Positions 1 through 11,505 of a stretch of 64,000 nucleotides of DNA are shown here, piece by piece (position 1 is the first letter of the stretch; every line of letters starts with the position of its first letter). The position numbers and the translations under genes are program-made. Source of the DNA: Antilocapra americana (Eukaryota; Chordata; Mammalia; Artiodactyla; Antilocapridae); the NCBI GenBank assembly GCA_007570785.1, contig ML664183.1, forward strand, positions 14,878,204 through 14,942,203, written 5' to 3'. The notes beneath the pieces were generated by a model, which ran no database searches, was not told where the DNA came from, and saw only the letters and a program-made list of their open reading frames with translations.

Positions 1-329
1 TTTAAGCAGAAGGTGAGAGAGGGATACTCCATTTCCTCACTGGTTTCCAAGCTCTTAAAATATGGCCCTGGAAGTTGCAAGGAGCTAGGATCCATGTTGC
101 AAGGTAAAATCATGTAAAGATAGAAGAAAATGAGGCCAACAAGTAGACAAGAGAGAGAATAAGAGATATAACTGGTGGTTTTCAAGACTCAGTTTTATTT
201 CTTAATGTAAATAATTTCTACAGTACTTTTAGTTCCACAAGCTGCTAGTATTATTGGGAAAATGAATCACATGCATGCAATTCTTCAATTTAGCCACATG
301 AAAATGGGGGCCTTAGCCAATATCTTTGA
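1..329. other. unassigned sequence
   Basis: I see no gene, recognisable repeat or regulatory motif in this AT-rich stretch. It precedes an L1 relic. Confidence 0.4.
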
Positions 330-1076
330 TGACTATAGTTGCAAATATCCTCAATAAAATATTAGCAAACCAAATCAAACTATACACTAAAAGGATCATA
401 CACTACGAGCAAGCTGAATTCATTCCAGAGCCCTACGGATCATTCAATATGTGCATGTCAGTCAGTGTAGTACACCACGATAACAAAAGATGAAAACAAC
501 AGAATCATCCTGATAGTCACACAGAAAAAGAGCTTTTGATAAAATTCAACATCTGTTCATGATAAAATCTCTCACCAAAGTATATATAGAGGGAACATAT
601 CTCAATATAATGAAAGCCATTTACAACAAACCTACAGCCAACCTAGTACTCAGTGGCAAAAAGCTGAAGCCTTCCTGCTAAATTCAGTGACAAGCCAAGA
701 ACACTCACTCTTACCACTTCTATTTAACATACTATTTGGAAATCCTAGCCAGATCAGACAGGAAAACAAAAGGCATCCAAATAGAAGGGAAGAGATAACA
801 CTGTCTTTATTTGCAGATGACATGATGTACTAGATAGAGAACTCTACAAAGACTCCATAGACAAAAACTATTAGAACTGAAATGAATTCAGCAAGGTTGC
901 TAGACACAAAAGTAATACCCAGAAATCTGTTGTACTTCTTTACAGTGACAATGAAATATCAGAAAGAGAAAGTTAAGCAATCCCATTTAAAACTGCATCA
1001 AAAAGAGAATAAAATACCTAGGAATAAATTTTAGCAAGTTGGTTAAAGACCTATGTGCTGAAAACTATAAAATACA
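330..1076 (+). mobile_element. old L1 ORF2 (reverse transcriptase) relic
   Basis: The nucleotide sequence follows the mammalian L1 ORF2 reverse-transcriptase region. A short run at 804-827 still reads S-L-F-A-D-D-M-M, which contains the L1 catalytic FADD motif, and a stop follows one codon later. The region has many other stops and frameshifts, so it is a dead fragment. Both the 5' and 3' parts of the element are missing and I see no TSD. The boundaries are approximate. Confidence 0.8.
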
Positions 1077-1489
1077 GGGCAGGTATTATGCAGCACCTGC
1101 CCAACTCCAGTACTACATCTGTCTCTTAGAGGATGAAACAAGGTCTCTCTAGCAGCACAAGAGGGGTGCATGCAAGCCAATACCAAGATGCAGTGATGCA
1201 AGGTGCTCCTGATAAAAGGCAACATATGTTCTTTGCCCAACATATTACTCCTTCCAACAAATCCCCTTTTGGCTTTAAGTCGATTGAACTGGGTTTCTGT
1301 TACTTACAACCAAGAGAATCCTGACAGACATGTTTATTCTCCTTTAGTGATTTCGCTGCTTCTAGAACTCTAAGGAACCAAGAGTGGGTTCTCTCTACTC
1401 TTCACTAGAAGGAGCAATTCACTATGAGCTTCCTAGGTATAAAGGTAGATGTTAATACAGATTAATCAGCACAACTAATCAGCATAACT
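1077..1489. other. unassigned sequence
   Basis: Two short overlapping frames on opposite strands (about 63-66 codons) lie here, but neither resembles a known protein and no repeat family is evident. Confidence 0.3.
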
Positions 1490-1715
1490 ACTACTATTTG
1501 TTGATAAATTACCACACCTCAAGCTTTATGCTAAGAGCTTTCATGCACTACCACCTTTAAATCCCCACAGCTCTATCAACTAGGTAAAATGATAACTTAC
1601 ATTTTACAGATATGGAACCTCTTAAAGCCTCACCTTCCTTAATCAAGATCTCACAGCTCATAAATAGTAGTGTAGAATTAGAACATAAATCTTTGTCAAT
1701 TCAGAGCCTTGGTGT
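1490..1715 (-). repeat. MIR SINE (antisense)
   Basis: The plus strand reads like the reverse complement of MIR: a degenerate 'cattttacagatatggaacct' type core followed by the 'agatctcacagctcataaat' segment. MIR is an ancient tRNA-derived SINE moved by L2. This copy is strongly diverged and its ends are approximate. Confidence 0.7.
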
Positions 1716-1727
1716 TTAGCTACTCAT

Positions 1728-1934
1728 GCTTCCCTGGCAGCTCAGATGATAAAGAATTCGCCTGCAATGCAGGAAAACCAGGTTATGATCCCTGGGTTGG
1801 GAAAATCCTCTGGAGAAGGGAATGGTTACCCACTCCAGTATTCTGGCCTGAAGAATTTTGTGGAAAGAGAAACCTGGCAGGCTACCGTCCATGGGGTCAC
1901 AAAGAGTCGACACAACCAAGTGACTTTCACTTTG
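1728..1934 (+). mobile_element. Bov-tA SINE, near full length
   Basis: The copy starts with the tRNA-derived head (cttccctggcagctcag, then the B-box-like gatccctgggttgg) and continues into the BovB-related body ending in the 'tgactttcactttg' tail. This is a ruminant-specific SINE thought to be mobilised by BovB. The tRNA-like head is part of the SINE and is not a tRNA gene. No clear TSD is visible. Confidence 0.92.
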
Positions 1935-2899
1935 CTTTGCTGTACTCAAAGCGCCTGTGTAAAGTGGACAAAATGCGCCTATCATTCTATTGGGAATTTT
2001 AAACTAAGAATATGAAGAAATTGAATGGTTTTCTATAAATATTGTAGTAACCCTCAGGAAAGCCAACTCAGTGAGTGGGGATGGCATTTTAGGTGCTTAA
2101 GCACTTTAACTTCTACCAGGAAAAAAATAGTCTCTTACCTTGCCCAGAGATATTCCCAAGTTTTTACAAGGTTGATATAAATTCAGGTAAAATAGAAAAT
2201 TCTGAGAGCTATTATTTTCAGGTCATATTCTGTCCTCATTTAGAGGAACTATTGAAATTAAATATTAAAATTCCGAGATATCATTATTTTATTCAAAATC
2301 AGGTTTTTGCCATCCACTTGAAGAAAGATGAATCTCAGGAGAGTGTAGGGACATCTGGTTAAGTGTTTTCTCTGGAGGAACTGGAGAGTAGTCAGAGTGG
2401 TTTTAAGCCAAAGAGATAACTTTACTCTGAGGTCAGTGTCCTGAAAGAACTCTCATGATTTACTGTGCTTTATGGCCTGCGTTCTAAAACCAAGTTAAAT
2501 CACCAGAACAAGATAAAATGGAAGCATCTGCCTATACACTCAGGGTGTAGATACCTGAATTCCTATATAATAGACATTATGCTACTGTATCACTTTAGCA
2601 TCTTTGTTACAGCCAATAACTCAACAGCTTTACGCCAGCTGAGGGGACAATAAGAGGCAGATGTCAGCGTATTTTATGCTGTGTTAGTGCATCTCTTCAG
2701 CTAGCTGACACTCCAGACTTCCCAACCTACCTCCTGAACCTGAATTTACAGGCAGCCTCTTTCTCCAAGAGTGCAGAGCAGCTCCTGTGGTTCCACAACA
2801 CTTGGTAACTTCAAACCCAAATCAGGCACAGGATTTTCTGAGTTTGGAAACTAATCCAGTTAACTTTTTCAGTATTAACAGCCGCTTTCTCCTTTCTGA
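1935..2899. other. unassigned sequence
   Basis: This is mostly AT-rich single-copy-looking sequence. An 89-codon frame at 2093-2362 has no recognisable domain and no supporting context, so I do not call a gene. Confidence 0.35.
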
Positions 2900-3090
2900 G
2901 AAATAAGCTATTTATAATTAGAACCTTTCTCTTTCTACCTCTTTCCTAATACTCAATTCTACTTAATTGTCTAAAATTGGTTTCCCCATTAATCTATAAA
3001 CCACAAGGGAGTACAAATCAAGACTACCTTGTTCACAGAGTCTAGCGCAGTGCCTAGTACACAGTAGATGCTTTATAAAAATTTGATGCC
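2900..3090 (+). repeat. L2 LINE 3' end fragment
   Basis: The segment contains the degenerate L2 3' tail: 'accttgttcacagagtctag' followed by 'cagtgcctagtacacagtag'. It is an ancient dead fragment and its 5' boundary is approximate. Confidence 0.6.
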
Positions 3091-3125
3091 GTTTTTACCA
3101 GTACATGATCCAAAAAAACCACCAT

Positions 3126-3337
3126 GGGGATTTCCCTGGCAGTCCAGCAGTTAAGACTTTACCTTCCAATGCAGGAGGTGCAAGTTCTATCTCTGGCTAG
3201 GGAGCTGGGATCCCACGGACTTCCCAGTCAAAAAGCCAATATATAAAAGTGGAGCGATATTGTAACAAATTCAATCAAGTCTTTGTAACAAATTTCAATA
3301 AAAATGGCCCACATCAAAAAAAAATCTTTTTAAAAAA
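3126..3337 (+). mobile_element. CHR-type SINE (cetartiodactyl tRNA-derived)
   Basis: It opens with 'gatttccctggcagtccagc', the CHR head that differs from Bov-tA by 'ggtccagtggttaag', and runs into an A-rich 3' tail near 3320. CHR SINEs are shared by ruminants, hippos and whales. The middle is diverged. Confidence 0.8.
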
Positions 3338-4344
3338 TGCCAGGTTAGATCACATTAGTGGTCCATTCAAAAATGCATCTGCAATGACTATTCTCTCAAC
3401 AGCCACTTGTTTAGCGCTTATCACGAACTAGCTGCCTCGAAGGGGGAAACAAAGATAAGTTAGATCATCACTTCCCTCAAGCTGCTTACAAGTGTAGGAG
3501 TAATGAGACAATCACATCACTAATCCAAGATGAATAATGTAGATGCTGTGAAAGAAGTGCAAAACAAGAGTTACAGAAATTCAAGAGAGGGAGATATTAG
3601 ATCTTAATGTTGGAATCCAGAAAGGAGAAGGTGCCTTTCAGATGGAATAGGGAGGATGGCTAGAAACTGGAAGAAGATAGGAAGGAACAAACCAGAGAGG
3701 ACAGCAGGAACCAAGCCACAGAAGCCAGAAAGTACAACAATCTTGGGGGAAGGTCTAGTTTGCAGAGAATTTGGGTAGTATGTTGAAAGCAGTACTAATA
3801 GGGTTATCAGAGCTACCTGTGAAGTTCTTGCATGTCAGGGCAAGGAGTGAGGAACTGGGGCTTAATCCAGATGCACACAACATCCTACATGACAATGGCC
3901 TGGAGGAGACTGAAGTTATCCTCAAAGTTCTGTTATCCCTAGATGGCCCTGATTTCCCTTCAGTTACAATCATTCCCTTCAGTAATAATATTTTCCCCTA
4001 AAGTCAAATGCCTCTACTCTCTATGCCACCCCCACCAGTAGCTCTATTGCCTTTTTCTGTTTCAGACTCATCAAACATTCTCAAATAAGGATGTTTCACA
4101 TAAACTGTAAAAGGATTCCCTGTCTTTTCTTGAATTTTTATGTTAATAATTTTCTTGGATACAGAGAAAGAGTTCACTGTGGGTCAGGCACAGAGCTGCA
4201 AGCCTTCTTAATACAGTAACCGGGGAATTCTGCAGAAGATAAAACCTGTGGCCACCAATATAAGTGAATACTGAAACACTCCGGTCAATAATGTTTGGGT
4301 AACAAAAGACAGAGTAATATGTTTCTGGTCAATAAGTTGTTAAA
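3338..4344. other. unassigned, with a possible ancient repeat
   Basis: The part at about 3420-3800 has the flavour of an old mammal-wide interspersed repeat ('cttccctcaagctgcttaca', then a purine-rich body). I cannot name the family. No gene is visible in the rest. Confidence 0.3.
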
Positions 4345-4520
4345 ATTGCTTTCATTTAATTTTTATAGCAAGCTAATGATTTAGCTGCTATTGTCATTCC
4401 CATTTTAGAGATTTGAAAAGTAAGGTCAAACAGCTAATGAGAATCAAAGATGGAATTAGAGTCAGGTATGTCTGATTCAAAAGCTGAACTCAACCACAAG
4501 AGCATACTGATTCTCTTTAA
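4345..4520 (-). repeat. MIR SINE (antisense)
   Basis: The plus strand carries the reverse-complement MIR order: 'cattcccattttagagattt', then 'ggtcaaacagctaatgagaa' and a 'gagtcaggtatgtctgattc' 5' part. The copy is ancient and diverged. Confidence 0.65.
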
Positions 4521-5864
4521 GAGTTCATTCCTAACAGCTTACTGTAGAAATGTAATGCTTCGTCCTTGGTTTTCAGCATCTCTACAATTACATCCACACA
4601 TGAAAGGGATTTGTTTGACTACATACAGAGAAAAATCTAACTTTAAATAAACTGGTTTATTCTGCCTATACAAAAGGGACCACACTGGCCCTGCTCTCTG
4701 CACTGTCAAATATTATTTTTAAGCCTGGGAAATTTTCCAAATCCAGATAATAACAAATGCCTTGCTTCCAACAAAAATAGAATGACAGAATTATGTTTGC
4801 TTCTGGTTTTTATTTTTCCAGATTATATCAGAAAACACAGAGGGAAACAATATTCTCAGAGTATATTAGACAACAGTGCTACATAATACATTTCTGAAAA
4901 ATAGTAAAAACATAGCCTTGGTAAATAAATGTAGTATGTTGATTTGATTGATTTATTCATTCCTTATGTACTAGAAACAGAAAAGGCTATCTATAAAATG
5001 TAATAACTGACTTGAACATTAATATCTGGTTTGATACATTCTGAGTCACTAAAATTATAGAGAAATCCAATCTTGAAATAAAGTTTTACTTTTGGAAGCC
5101 AAATGGTTTTTTTTATTAAGATAATGTGTCAGCTGTAAAAGCAACTGCTACTCAATTTGAATCATAATTCAAAATCCAAATATTTACTATTTAAAGAGCA
5201 TTAGATTTAAGACAGCTTTGTGAATGAAGAATTCTAAATGCCAAAGGTTATTCTTGGATTCTGGTGACATACAGGGGCATCAATTTAGCTTTGTATCTAT
5301 ATGGTTGGTCATGGAAGCATGAACATTCATTTGGAGAAAAAAGAATGGTGAAATTTCTAAAAGAATTCTTCAGAGATGGTTAACACACCCATGGGAAATA
5401 ATAATAAATGACAAAATTTTTCTGGCAATAGCATGCTAGCAGAGGGGTGAGAAGCAAAAATTCCAGGCTCTCAGCTCTGCATGGTGCCTAAGTTTGAACT
5501 TCAACCTGAAGATCTCCTGGGGAATAAGCTTCAGTGGGCTGGCCTGGCAGTTGTAATCACGAAGTCAAATATCTCATCAATCATAGGAAATATCACCATA
5601 GATATTATTATTGGACAAAAGAGTTGCTTGCTAGAACATGTATCCTCACACTTCAACTTGGCTAAATGTGGCTTAAGATCCAGTTGGAGTCAGCTTCAAT
5701 CCTTTCAACATTTCTATGAGTTTCATCTCATGCTTTTCTATATCCCTTGCTTTCTTTGAGGATTATTTTGTTGCTTTTTGGCAGACTTCTTGAATTGAAT
5801 GCTTGGTTCCTTAATTTTCACAGTCTTTCTTGTTTCTAAATATATGGTTTTGACTATTTTTTAC
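4521..5864. other. unassigned AT-rich sequence
   Basis: No gene, RNA or recognisable element could be supported. A 92-codon frame at 5481-5759 is not similar to anything I know. Confidence 0.35.
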
Positions 5865-6107
5865 TTGTTTAGATTATTTTTGTTGTGGTATAATTGACAT
5901 GTTATATTAATTTCAGGTGTACAACATAATGATTCAATATTTATATTTTTATTGGGAAATGATCACTATAGTAAGTTAACACTTCCCACAGCACATAATT
6001 ACAGAACTTTTCTTATTCTCATGATAGGAATTTTTAAGAATTGTCCTTTTGGAAACATAAATATTCAATATAGTATGATTAACTATAACCACCATACTAT
6101 ATTTTAT
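5865..6107 (-). repeat. old L1 fragment (3' UTR-type, antisense)
   Basis: The stretch around 'tttcaggtgtacaacataat' and 'gattcaatatttatattttt' belongs to a common old L1 3' region. A better copy lies at 20,906-21,407, where it runs into antisense ORF2-end sequence, which sets the orientation. It is truncated on the right by a BovB. Confidence 0.6.
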
Positions 6108-6938
6108 GCTGGAATCAAGATTGTCAAGAGCAATATCAATAACTTCAGATAGGCAGATGACACTACCCTTATGGTAGAAAGCAAAGAGGAACTAAAGAGC
6201 CTCTTGATGAAAGAGAAGAGTGAAAAAGTTGGCTTAAAACTCAACGTTCAGAAAACTAAGATCATGGAATCCAATCCCATGACTTCATGGCAAATAGATG
6301 GGGAAACAATGTAAGCATATGACAGATTTTCTTTTGGGGGGCTCCAAAATCACTGCAGATGGTGACTGCAGCCATGAAATTAAAAGATGCTTGCTCCTTG
6401 GAAGAAAACCTATGAGTTTTCTTTTCAGCATATTAAAAAGCAGAGACATTTATTTGCTGACAAAGGTCCATCTAGTCAAAGCTATGGTTTTTCCAGTAGT
6501 CATGTATGGATGTGAGAGCTGGACCATAAACAAGGCTGAGCGCTGAAGAACTGATGATTTTGAACTGTGGAGAAGACTTCGAGAGTCCCTCAGATTGCAA
6601 GGAAACCGGTCAATCCCAAAGGAACTCAACCTTGAATATTCATTAGAAGGACAGATACTGAAGATGAATCTCCAATACTTTGGCTAACTGATGTGAACAG
6701 CCAATTTATTGGAAAAGACCCTGATGCTGAGAAAGACTGAAGGCAGGAGGAGAAGAGGACGTCAGAGGACAAGATGACCGGATGGCATCAACAACCCTAC
6801 AGAGTTTGAGCAAGGTCTGGGAGATGGTAAAGGATAGGGAAGCCTGGCATGCTGCAGTGCATGGGGTAGCAAAGAGTTGGACATAACTGAATGATTGAAC
6901 TGAACTGAAAACTAATACTATTGAACTGACTAACTAAA
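6108..6938 (+). mobile_element. BovB (RTE) LINE, 5'-truncated
   Basis: The segment covers the 3' part of BovB, from just before the reverse-transcriptase ADD motif (6156-6172 region: A-D-D-T-T-L-M) through the C-terminal 'VMYGCESWT' region (about 6498) to the 3' end with 'gactgaactgaac'-like repeats. Stops and frameshifts break the frame, for example the stop in the 'W-Q-I-D-G-E-T-M' stretch at about 6311. BovB is the horizontally acquired RTE LINE abundant in ruminants. The tail runs into an A-rich stretch. Confidence 0.93.
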
Positions 6939-7360
6939 AAAGAAAAGAAAAAGAATGGGTGCCTGTGATAAGGAGAAATGAAATTAGTGAAAGGAAAGAA
7001 AATTAAAAGAGGTAAGTAGAGGTATGATACTCAGATCAGAATTATAAGTAATCCAATTTTGAGCATCTAAAGTTCATTTTCTGGAAAAGCAAGTATTACC
7101 ACTAAAAAAATACAAAATTATTTGCTTAAGAGCTGCTGGTGCCCAGTCCCAAAGGGGACTAAATGACTAAAAAACATAGCCAGAATCTTCTAGCCCCATT
7201 TCTCATGCCAATTCACCTCATTATAGCATTTACCATTTTCCACTTTTAACTCATTTAGGGCATGGTAAAAGAGAAATGCTCTCAATTTCTGAGCCATATA
7301 CTTGACCTAAGTTCAATATGGCAATCATATTAATAATATCCTTTTACTAAGCATTTAGTA
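6939..7360. other. unassigned sequence
   Basis: Nothing recognisable apart from the A-rich tail of the neighbouring BovB. Confidence 0.35.
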
Positions 7361-7367
7361 AAACAAG

Positions 7368-7609
7368 CCCAGGATAAACAGCATTGAATAGATGAACCAA
7401 ATTTATTTGGCCATCCCAATGTTATCGAAGCCTCCAACTTTAGAAAAAACATATGAAACGTCAGTCTCAGAATCATCAATCCAAACATTTAATTTCCTAC
7501 CAAAATTTTATAGCTTTCAAAGAGATGGAACTCCAGCCAATTTTATGATTATAATGAAAAAAAAGTTGGACAAATAAAGTGTCAGCTTCCAGTAGCCAAA
7601 AAAAAAAAC
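7368..7609 (+). pseudogene. candidate polyadenylated retrocopy of unknown origin
   Basis: A non-LINE, non-SINE segment ends with AATAAA at about 7573, some 20 bases, and then a run of A residues at about 7599-7609. The 7-base sequence AAACAAG flanks both sides (about 7361-7367 and after the A run), which would be a short TSD. A 61-codon frame sits at 7392-7577 just before the poly(A) signal. I do not recognise the source transcript. It could also be an unfamiliar SINE or a chance arrangement. Confidence 0.3.
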
Positions 7610-8496
7610 CAAACAAGGTTTAATTTACTAGTAGCCTTCCTTTATGGTCTGTAGCACACAGCTGCAAAACTTATTTGCTTACACTCAGCAATGACGTGCA
7701 CAGCCAGAACAGGAAGTATGAAAACTAACTCAGTGGTTCTACCTTCTTTGTTGGTTTATCTGTGCCTACTCACCTTCCAAGAAAATGTTCTGACTTCCTC
7801 GTTCCCCAAATCTGCTTTCCAGTAATTCTGTTCATTTGACTTAACTGAAATCCATTTCTGGCCTGTTCTTTCCCGTGGTTGCATAAAAAGTTTAGACTCT
7901 GAACTGGCCCACACCACTTAGTCCTGCATTTCCCTAAAACAGATTACTCATGAATACTTTGCAACATCTACTATATCCTAGCCTCAACCAATTCCTCAAC
8001 TTGATTTTATTCTTCACCTCCCACCATCTGGCCTTAAAAAACTGGCTAACAGTTTTATTTTTCCATGTTAGAGTGCATCTGTGTCCAGGTCTTTATTCTT
8101 AATTATCAAATGTAGAGAATTAGCATTTAAAGAAGACGCGTTTGAAACTACGCATGCCGATTCTTCTGTATAATGATTCCCCACTCTCGCTAGACAGGAA
8201 GGCAAGGAAAAACATAGGTCTGTTCAAAGCTCATAAAGTCGCTCGAAGGCACCATGTATGCTAGTGAAAAATCAAGTCCCTGCATGCACATATAAATATA
8301 CCCATGTCTCTCTCCTGACATGGCAACCTTGGAAGAGTGCGGCAGTGAGAGGCTGGAGCTACAGAAGGTGGGGTGCTGTGGATTCTCTAGTTGTTTTATT
8401 TGGCTCCCTATTAAAGTTATGTCCTAGGATCAACCTCATCTCCTATGATCAGAAACAGGAACACTTGCCCATATGACTGCGGTAGTCTGTATCATT
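7610..8496. other. unassigned sequence
   Basis: No gene or repeat was recognised in this stretch. Confidence 0.35.
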
Positions 8497-8497
8497 T

Positions 8498-8712
8498 GGG
8501 CTTCCCAAGTGGCTCAGTAGTAAACAATCTCCCTGTCAATGCAGGAGACACAGGAGACATGGGTTCTATCCCTGGGACAGAAAGATGCCCTGAAGGAGGA
8601 AATGGCAACTCATTCCACTATTCTTGCCTGGAAAATCCCATGGACAGAGGAGTTTGGTGGGCTACAGTCCATGAGTTCACACAGAGTTGGACATGACTGA
8701 GCACACACACGC
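8498..8712 (+). mobile_element. Bov-tA SINE
   Basis: The full head-to-tail order of Bov-tA is present: 'gggcttcccaagtggctcag', a degenerate B box at about 8570, the body 'ttcttgcctggaaaatccca', and the end 'ggacatgactgagcacacac'. Confidence 0.9.
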
Positions 8713-10253
8713 CCTATATCATTTGCAAGAGAAATTATGCTCAAATCTGTGAGACACTTCTGCCTCAGGCCCAGGAGTAGCAGAATGAAGAGGTGTAAGA
8801 CAAAGTTGTCATTTCTATCTTTACTTTTCCTTTTATGTTCCCAATAAATAAGGTTCTCTTCTTTTTTTAAGTGCACTGAGTTAAAGGATGCTTGGAGAAA
8901 TTGAACCATGCAGGTGAACTAGAAACAAATAAGTTGCAATTTATGACTTTAACAGACAGAAATCTATTACACAGTATGGATGCAGAGACAGCCTCAACAA
9001 CTTGATTTTTGTCTTCACGTTCACTCCAATCCTAGGGTCTACCCTGTAGCTGGGTAGTTTTAGCAACAACCAGAAAACCTGCCAGCCCTGCTCCACAGAA
9101 CACAAAGTGATCCTTAGGTTCTAGGCAGTGTCTGGTTTACCTTGAGATTTGTCTTCCTTTTAGACAGTGTGAAAGCCTACACCCTAACATCTTGGGGTGT
9201 GTGTCCCTTCCTCTGTCTCTTTGCTAGTGAATGGATCATATTGGAGTGTGGTGCTCTTTCATGAGAATTGGCTACCCATGTGTTCTAAGGATGGCATGAT
9301 CCCCAGCAATAGATCTCTCTTCCCGTTCCCTCTTGTGTGCACGCAACACCATTTAGCAACTTAATATGTGGCTGGTTCTTTGCCTTGTTGAATGTACAAA
9401 GCAGAAAAGAACCATGCAAAACGCTGTGGTTATGTGATTATCTCTGTTTATAGTCCATCTGTTGGCAGGGGGAGCAACAGTTTGCTTCTGATTATAGTTT
9501 AATATCTTGCTAGACCACAAGGCTCTACACGTAGCTCAATTCAGAGAATTCTGCCTTGTGCTGGTTGTGAGGAAATGTGACCGTGCATTATGGGGATCAG
9601 GCTTTTTGAAAGAGCAAAGCAGAAGATAGGGGGGATTCTGGTGGAGATGGAGCCCTGGACCCAGCCAGCCTCCCCTGGCCGACAGAGTTCTGAAGTTCAG
9701 AGGCTGGGGTCTCCTTTCAGGAGGAATGTGTGTTCATTGTTCAGTCCCAGGACTGTGAAAATGCTTTGTTTTCAGGCTGTTCTGTGACTTCAAAGAGATT
9801 TCGGGAGCCAGAGTGAGCAGGGTCAGCTTTCAACATACAGTTTGAGGACAGTTTCTGAAGGAGGTATACATAAAAGTGAGGCAAGCCTTTGGAAATGCAG
9901 CAAAAATACGTTTTTTGCCTCAAGAGCTAATTACCTCCCGCTCCTGGGAGCCTTGGAAGAGGACTCTGAGCAAATGTTTACTGCAGTGGCTGCTCCCTCA
10001 CCCCAGGAAACTGATCTGAGTCTGCACACTGCCAAATTAAAAACTGAAAGACCTATGCTCACAAGGCGCTTGATTTTGTTTCTGTTTTTTATGTAAAATC
10101 TAATAAACTTAAGCCACGAACACGGTAGCACCATGAAGCTGGCACTCACTTCTAAGATTCAGCCCTCCTGTTGGCTGCACATCAGTCCCCTGCCCCAATT
10201 ATCAGACAAATGCACCTGGAATGCCCCTAAACACCAGGGATGGTGCTGAGCTG
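8713..10253. other. unassigned sequence
   Basis: This is one of the longest stretches without recognisable repeats. The part at about 9590-10,060 is somewhat GC-richer than its surroundings and contains several short overlapping frames on both strands, none convincing. It would be the place to look for a conserved non-coding element or a UTR. Confidence 0.35.
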
Positions 10254-10684
10254 AGCTGTCCCATACAGTGGCCACTGAGCATCTGAATCGTGGCTGGTCC
10301 AAAATGAGATAGGCTGTATGTATAAAAAGACAGAAAGTGAAAGTGAAGTCGCTCAGTCGTGTCCAGCTCTTTGCAACCCCGTGGACTGTAGCCTACCAGG
10401 CTCCTCCATCCATGGGATTCTCCAGGCAAGAATACTAGAGTGGGTTGCCATTTCCTTCTCCAGGGCTTCAAAGATGTAGTCCAAATAAATGAATGTCAAA
10501 TATCCCATTAATAACTTTATATTGATCACCTGTTGAAAAGATAACATTTTGGACATATTGGGTTAGATAAAATATAGCCTTTAAATGTATTGTTCCAGGT
10601 TTTGTGTGTGTGTGTGTGGCCACTAAAATATTTATGGTAACATATGTGGATCGTATTATATTTATGTTGAACAGCAATGTGCTG
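10254..10684 (+). mobile_element. hAT-type non-autonomous DNA transposon, split by a SINE
   Basis: Left part 10,254-10,332 ('gtggccactgagcatctgaa', 'ctggtccaaaatgagatagg') and right part 10,465-10,684 ('atcccattaataactttata', 'attttggacatattgggtta', 'gttgaacagcaatgtgc') match one MER1-group hAT relic. A second copy with the same order is at 36,656-37,346. I do not assign the subfamily. A (GT)8 run at 10,603-10,618 lies inside. Confidence 0.65.
10333..10464 (-). mobile_element. Bov-tA SINE body (antisense, headless)
   Basis: The plus strand reads the reverse complement from 'gaagtcgctcagtcgtgtcc' to 'gccatttccttctccagg'. The tRNA-derived head is missing, so this is a 5'-truncated or Bov-A type copy. 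It interrupts the hAT element. Confidence 0.9.
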
Positions 10685-11042
10685 GATTTTGGGAACTCAG
10701 TGGCAAAGATCCATATTTGCTTTTAAGGAAGACTCCATCTTATCTATGTGACAGACAAGCCAACAGGGAAGCAGGCCAGCATCCACAGGCTCTCAGGAGA
10801 GGGGTACTCAATGCCATCTTGGGGCAGGAAATGCTTCTCAGGTGTGGTAGCAGAATAATGTACCCCCTAACTACTGCCCCTCCCCCCAGGATATCCATGT
10901 CCTAATCTTTGGAACCCTGTAATCTATTACCATATATAGCAAAAAGGACTTGGCTGTGATTACTTGAGAGATCTTGAAATGGAGAGGTTATTGTAGGTTA
11001 TCCAGGTAGTTCCAATATAATCTCAAGGGTCCTTAAAAGTAT

Positions 11043-11193
11043 AGTGAAAGTCACTCAGTCGTGTCTGACTCTTTGTGACCCCATGGACTATACAGTTCAT
11101 GGAATTCTCCAGGCCAGAATCCTGGAGTGGTGGTAGTCTTTTCCTTCTCCAGGAGATCTTCCCAATCCAGGGATCAAACCCAGGTCGACTACA
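11043..11193 (-). mobile_element. Bov-tA SINE (antisense, partial)
   Basis: Reverse-complement Bov-tA from 'gtcactcagtcgtgtctgac' to 'gatcaaacccaggtcgacta'. The tRNA head beyond the B box is missing. It splits the ancient repeat around it. Confidence 0.88.
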
Positions 11194-11208
11194 GAAGAGG
11201 AAGTAGAG

Positions 11209-11254
11209 GTGATGTGATGTCAAAACTGAATGTGATGTGATGTCAAAATACTGC
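11209..11254. repeat. 23-bp direct tandem duplication
   Basis: Two adjacent copies of 'gtgatgtgatgtcaaaa' plus six bases (11,209-11,231 and 11,232-11,254) lie inside the ancient repeat. It looks like a local slippage event. Confidence 0.85.
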
Positions 11255-11505
11255 ATCTCCCTGACGTTGACTTTGGACCTGGAGGGAAAGGATCATGAAC
11301 CAAGGAAGTGGGTTGCCTACAGAAGTTGGAAAGGAAAGGAAATGGATGCTCTTGAGCCTGCAGAAAGGAAGCCCCACTGACACCTGGATTTTTAACCTAG
11401 TGAAACCTGTGTTGCACTTTTAAACTACAGAACCTGAAGATTAAAACATTATCTTGTTTTTAGCCAATCATTCTGAGGGCTTTTGTTATGGGAGCAGTAC
11501 AAAAA

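Larger units (their letters stand above)
10842..11505 (+). repeat. ancient mammal-wide interspersed repeat, split by Bov-tA
   Basis: Left part 10,842-11,042 ('catgtcctaatctttggaac', 'gatcttgaaatggagaggtt', 'gtccttaaaagtat') and right part 11,194-11,505 ('cctgcagaaaggaagcccca', 'aacctagtgaaacctgtgtt') belong to an old repeat present again at 27,628-28,148. I recognise it as repetitive but cannot name the family securely. Confidence 0.55.

Noticed and set aside
7392..7577. 61-codon frame as a real gene
   Set aside because: It starts directly after an in-frame stop and sits in a possible retrocopy. No protein family is recognised, so only the insertion is reported.
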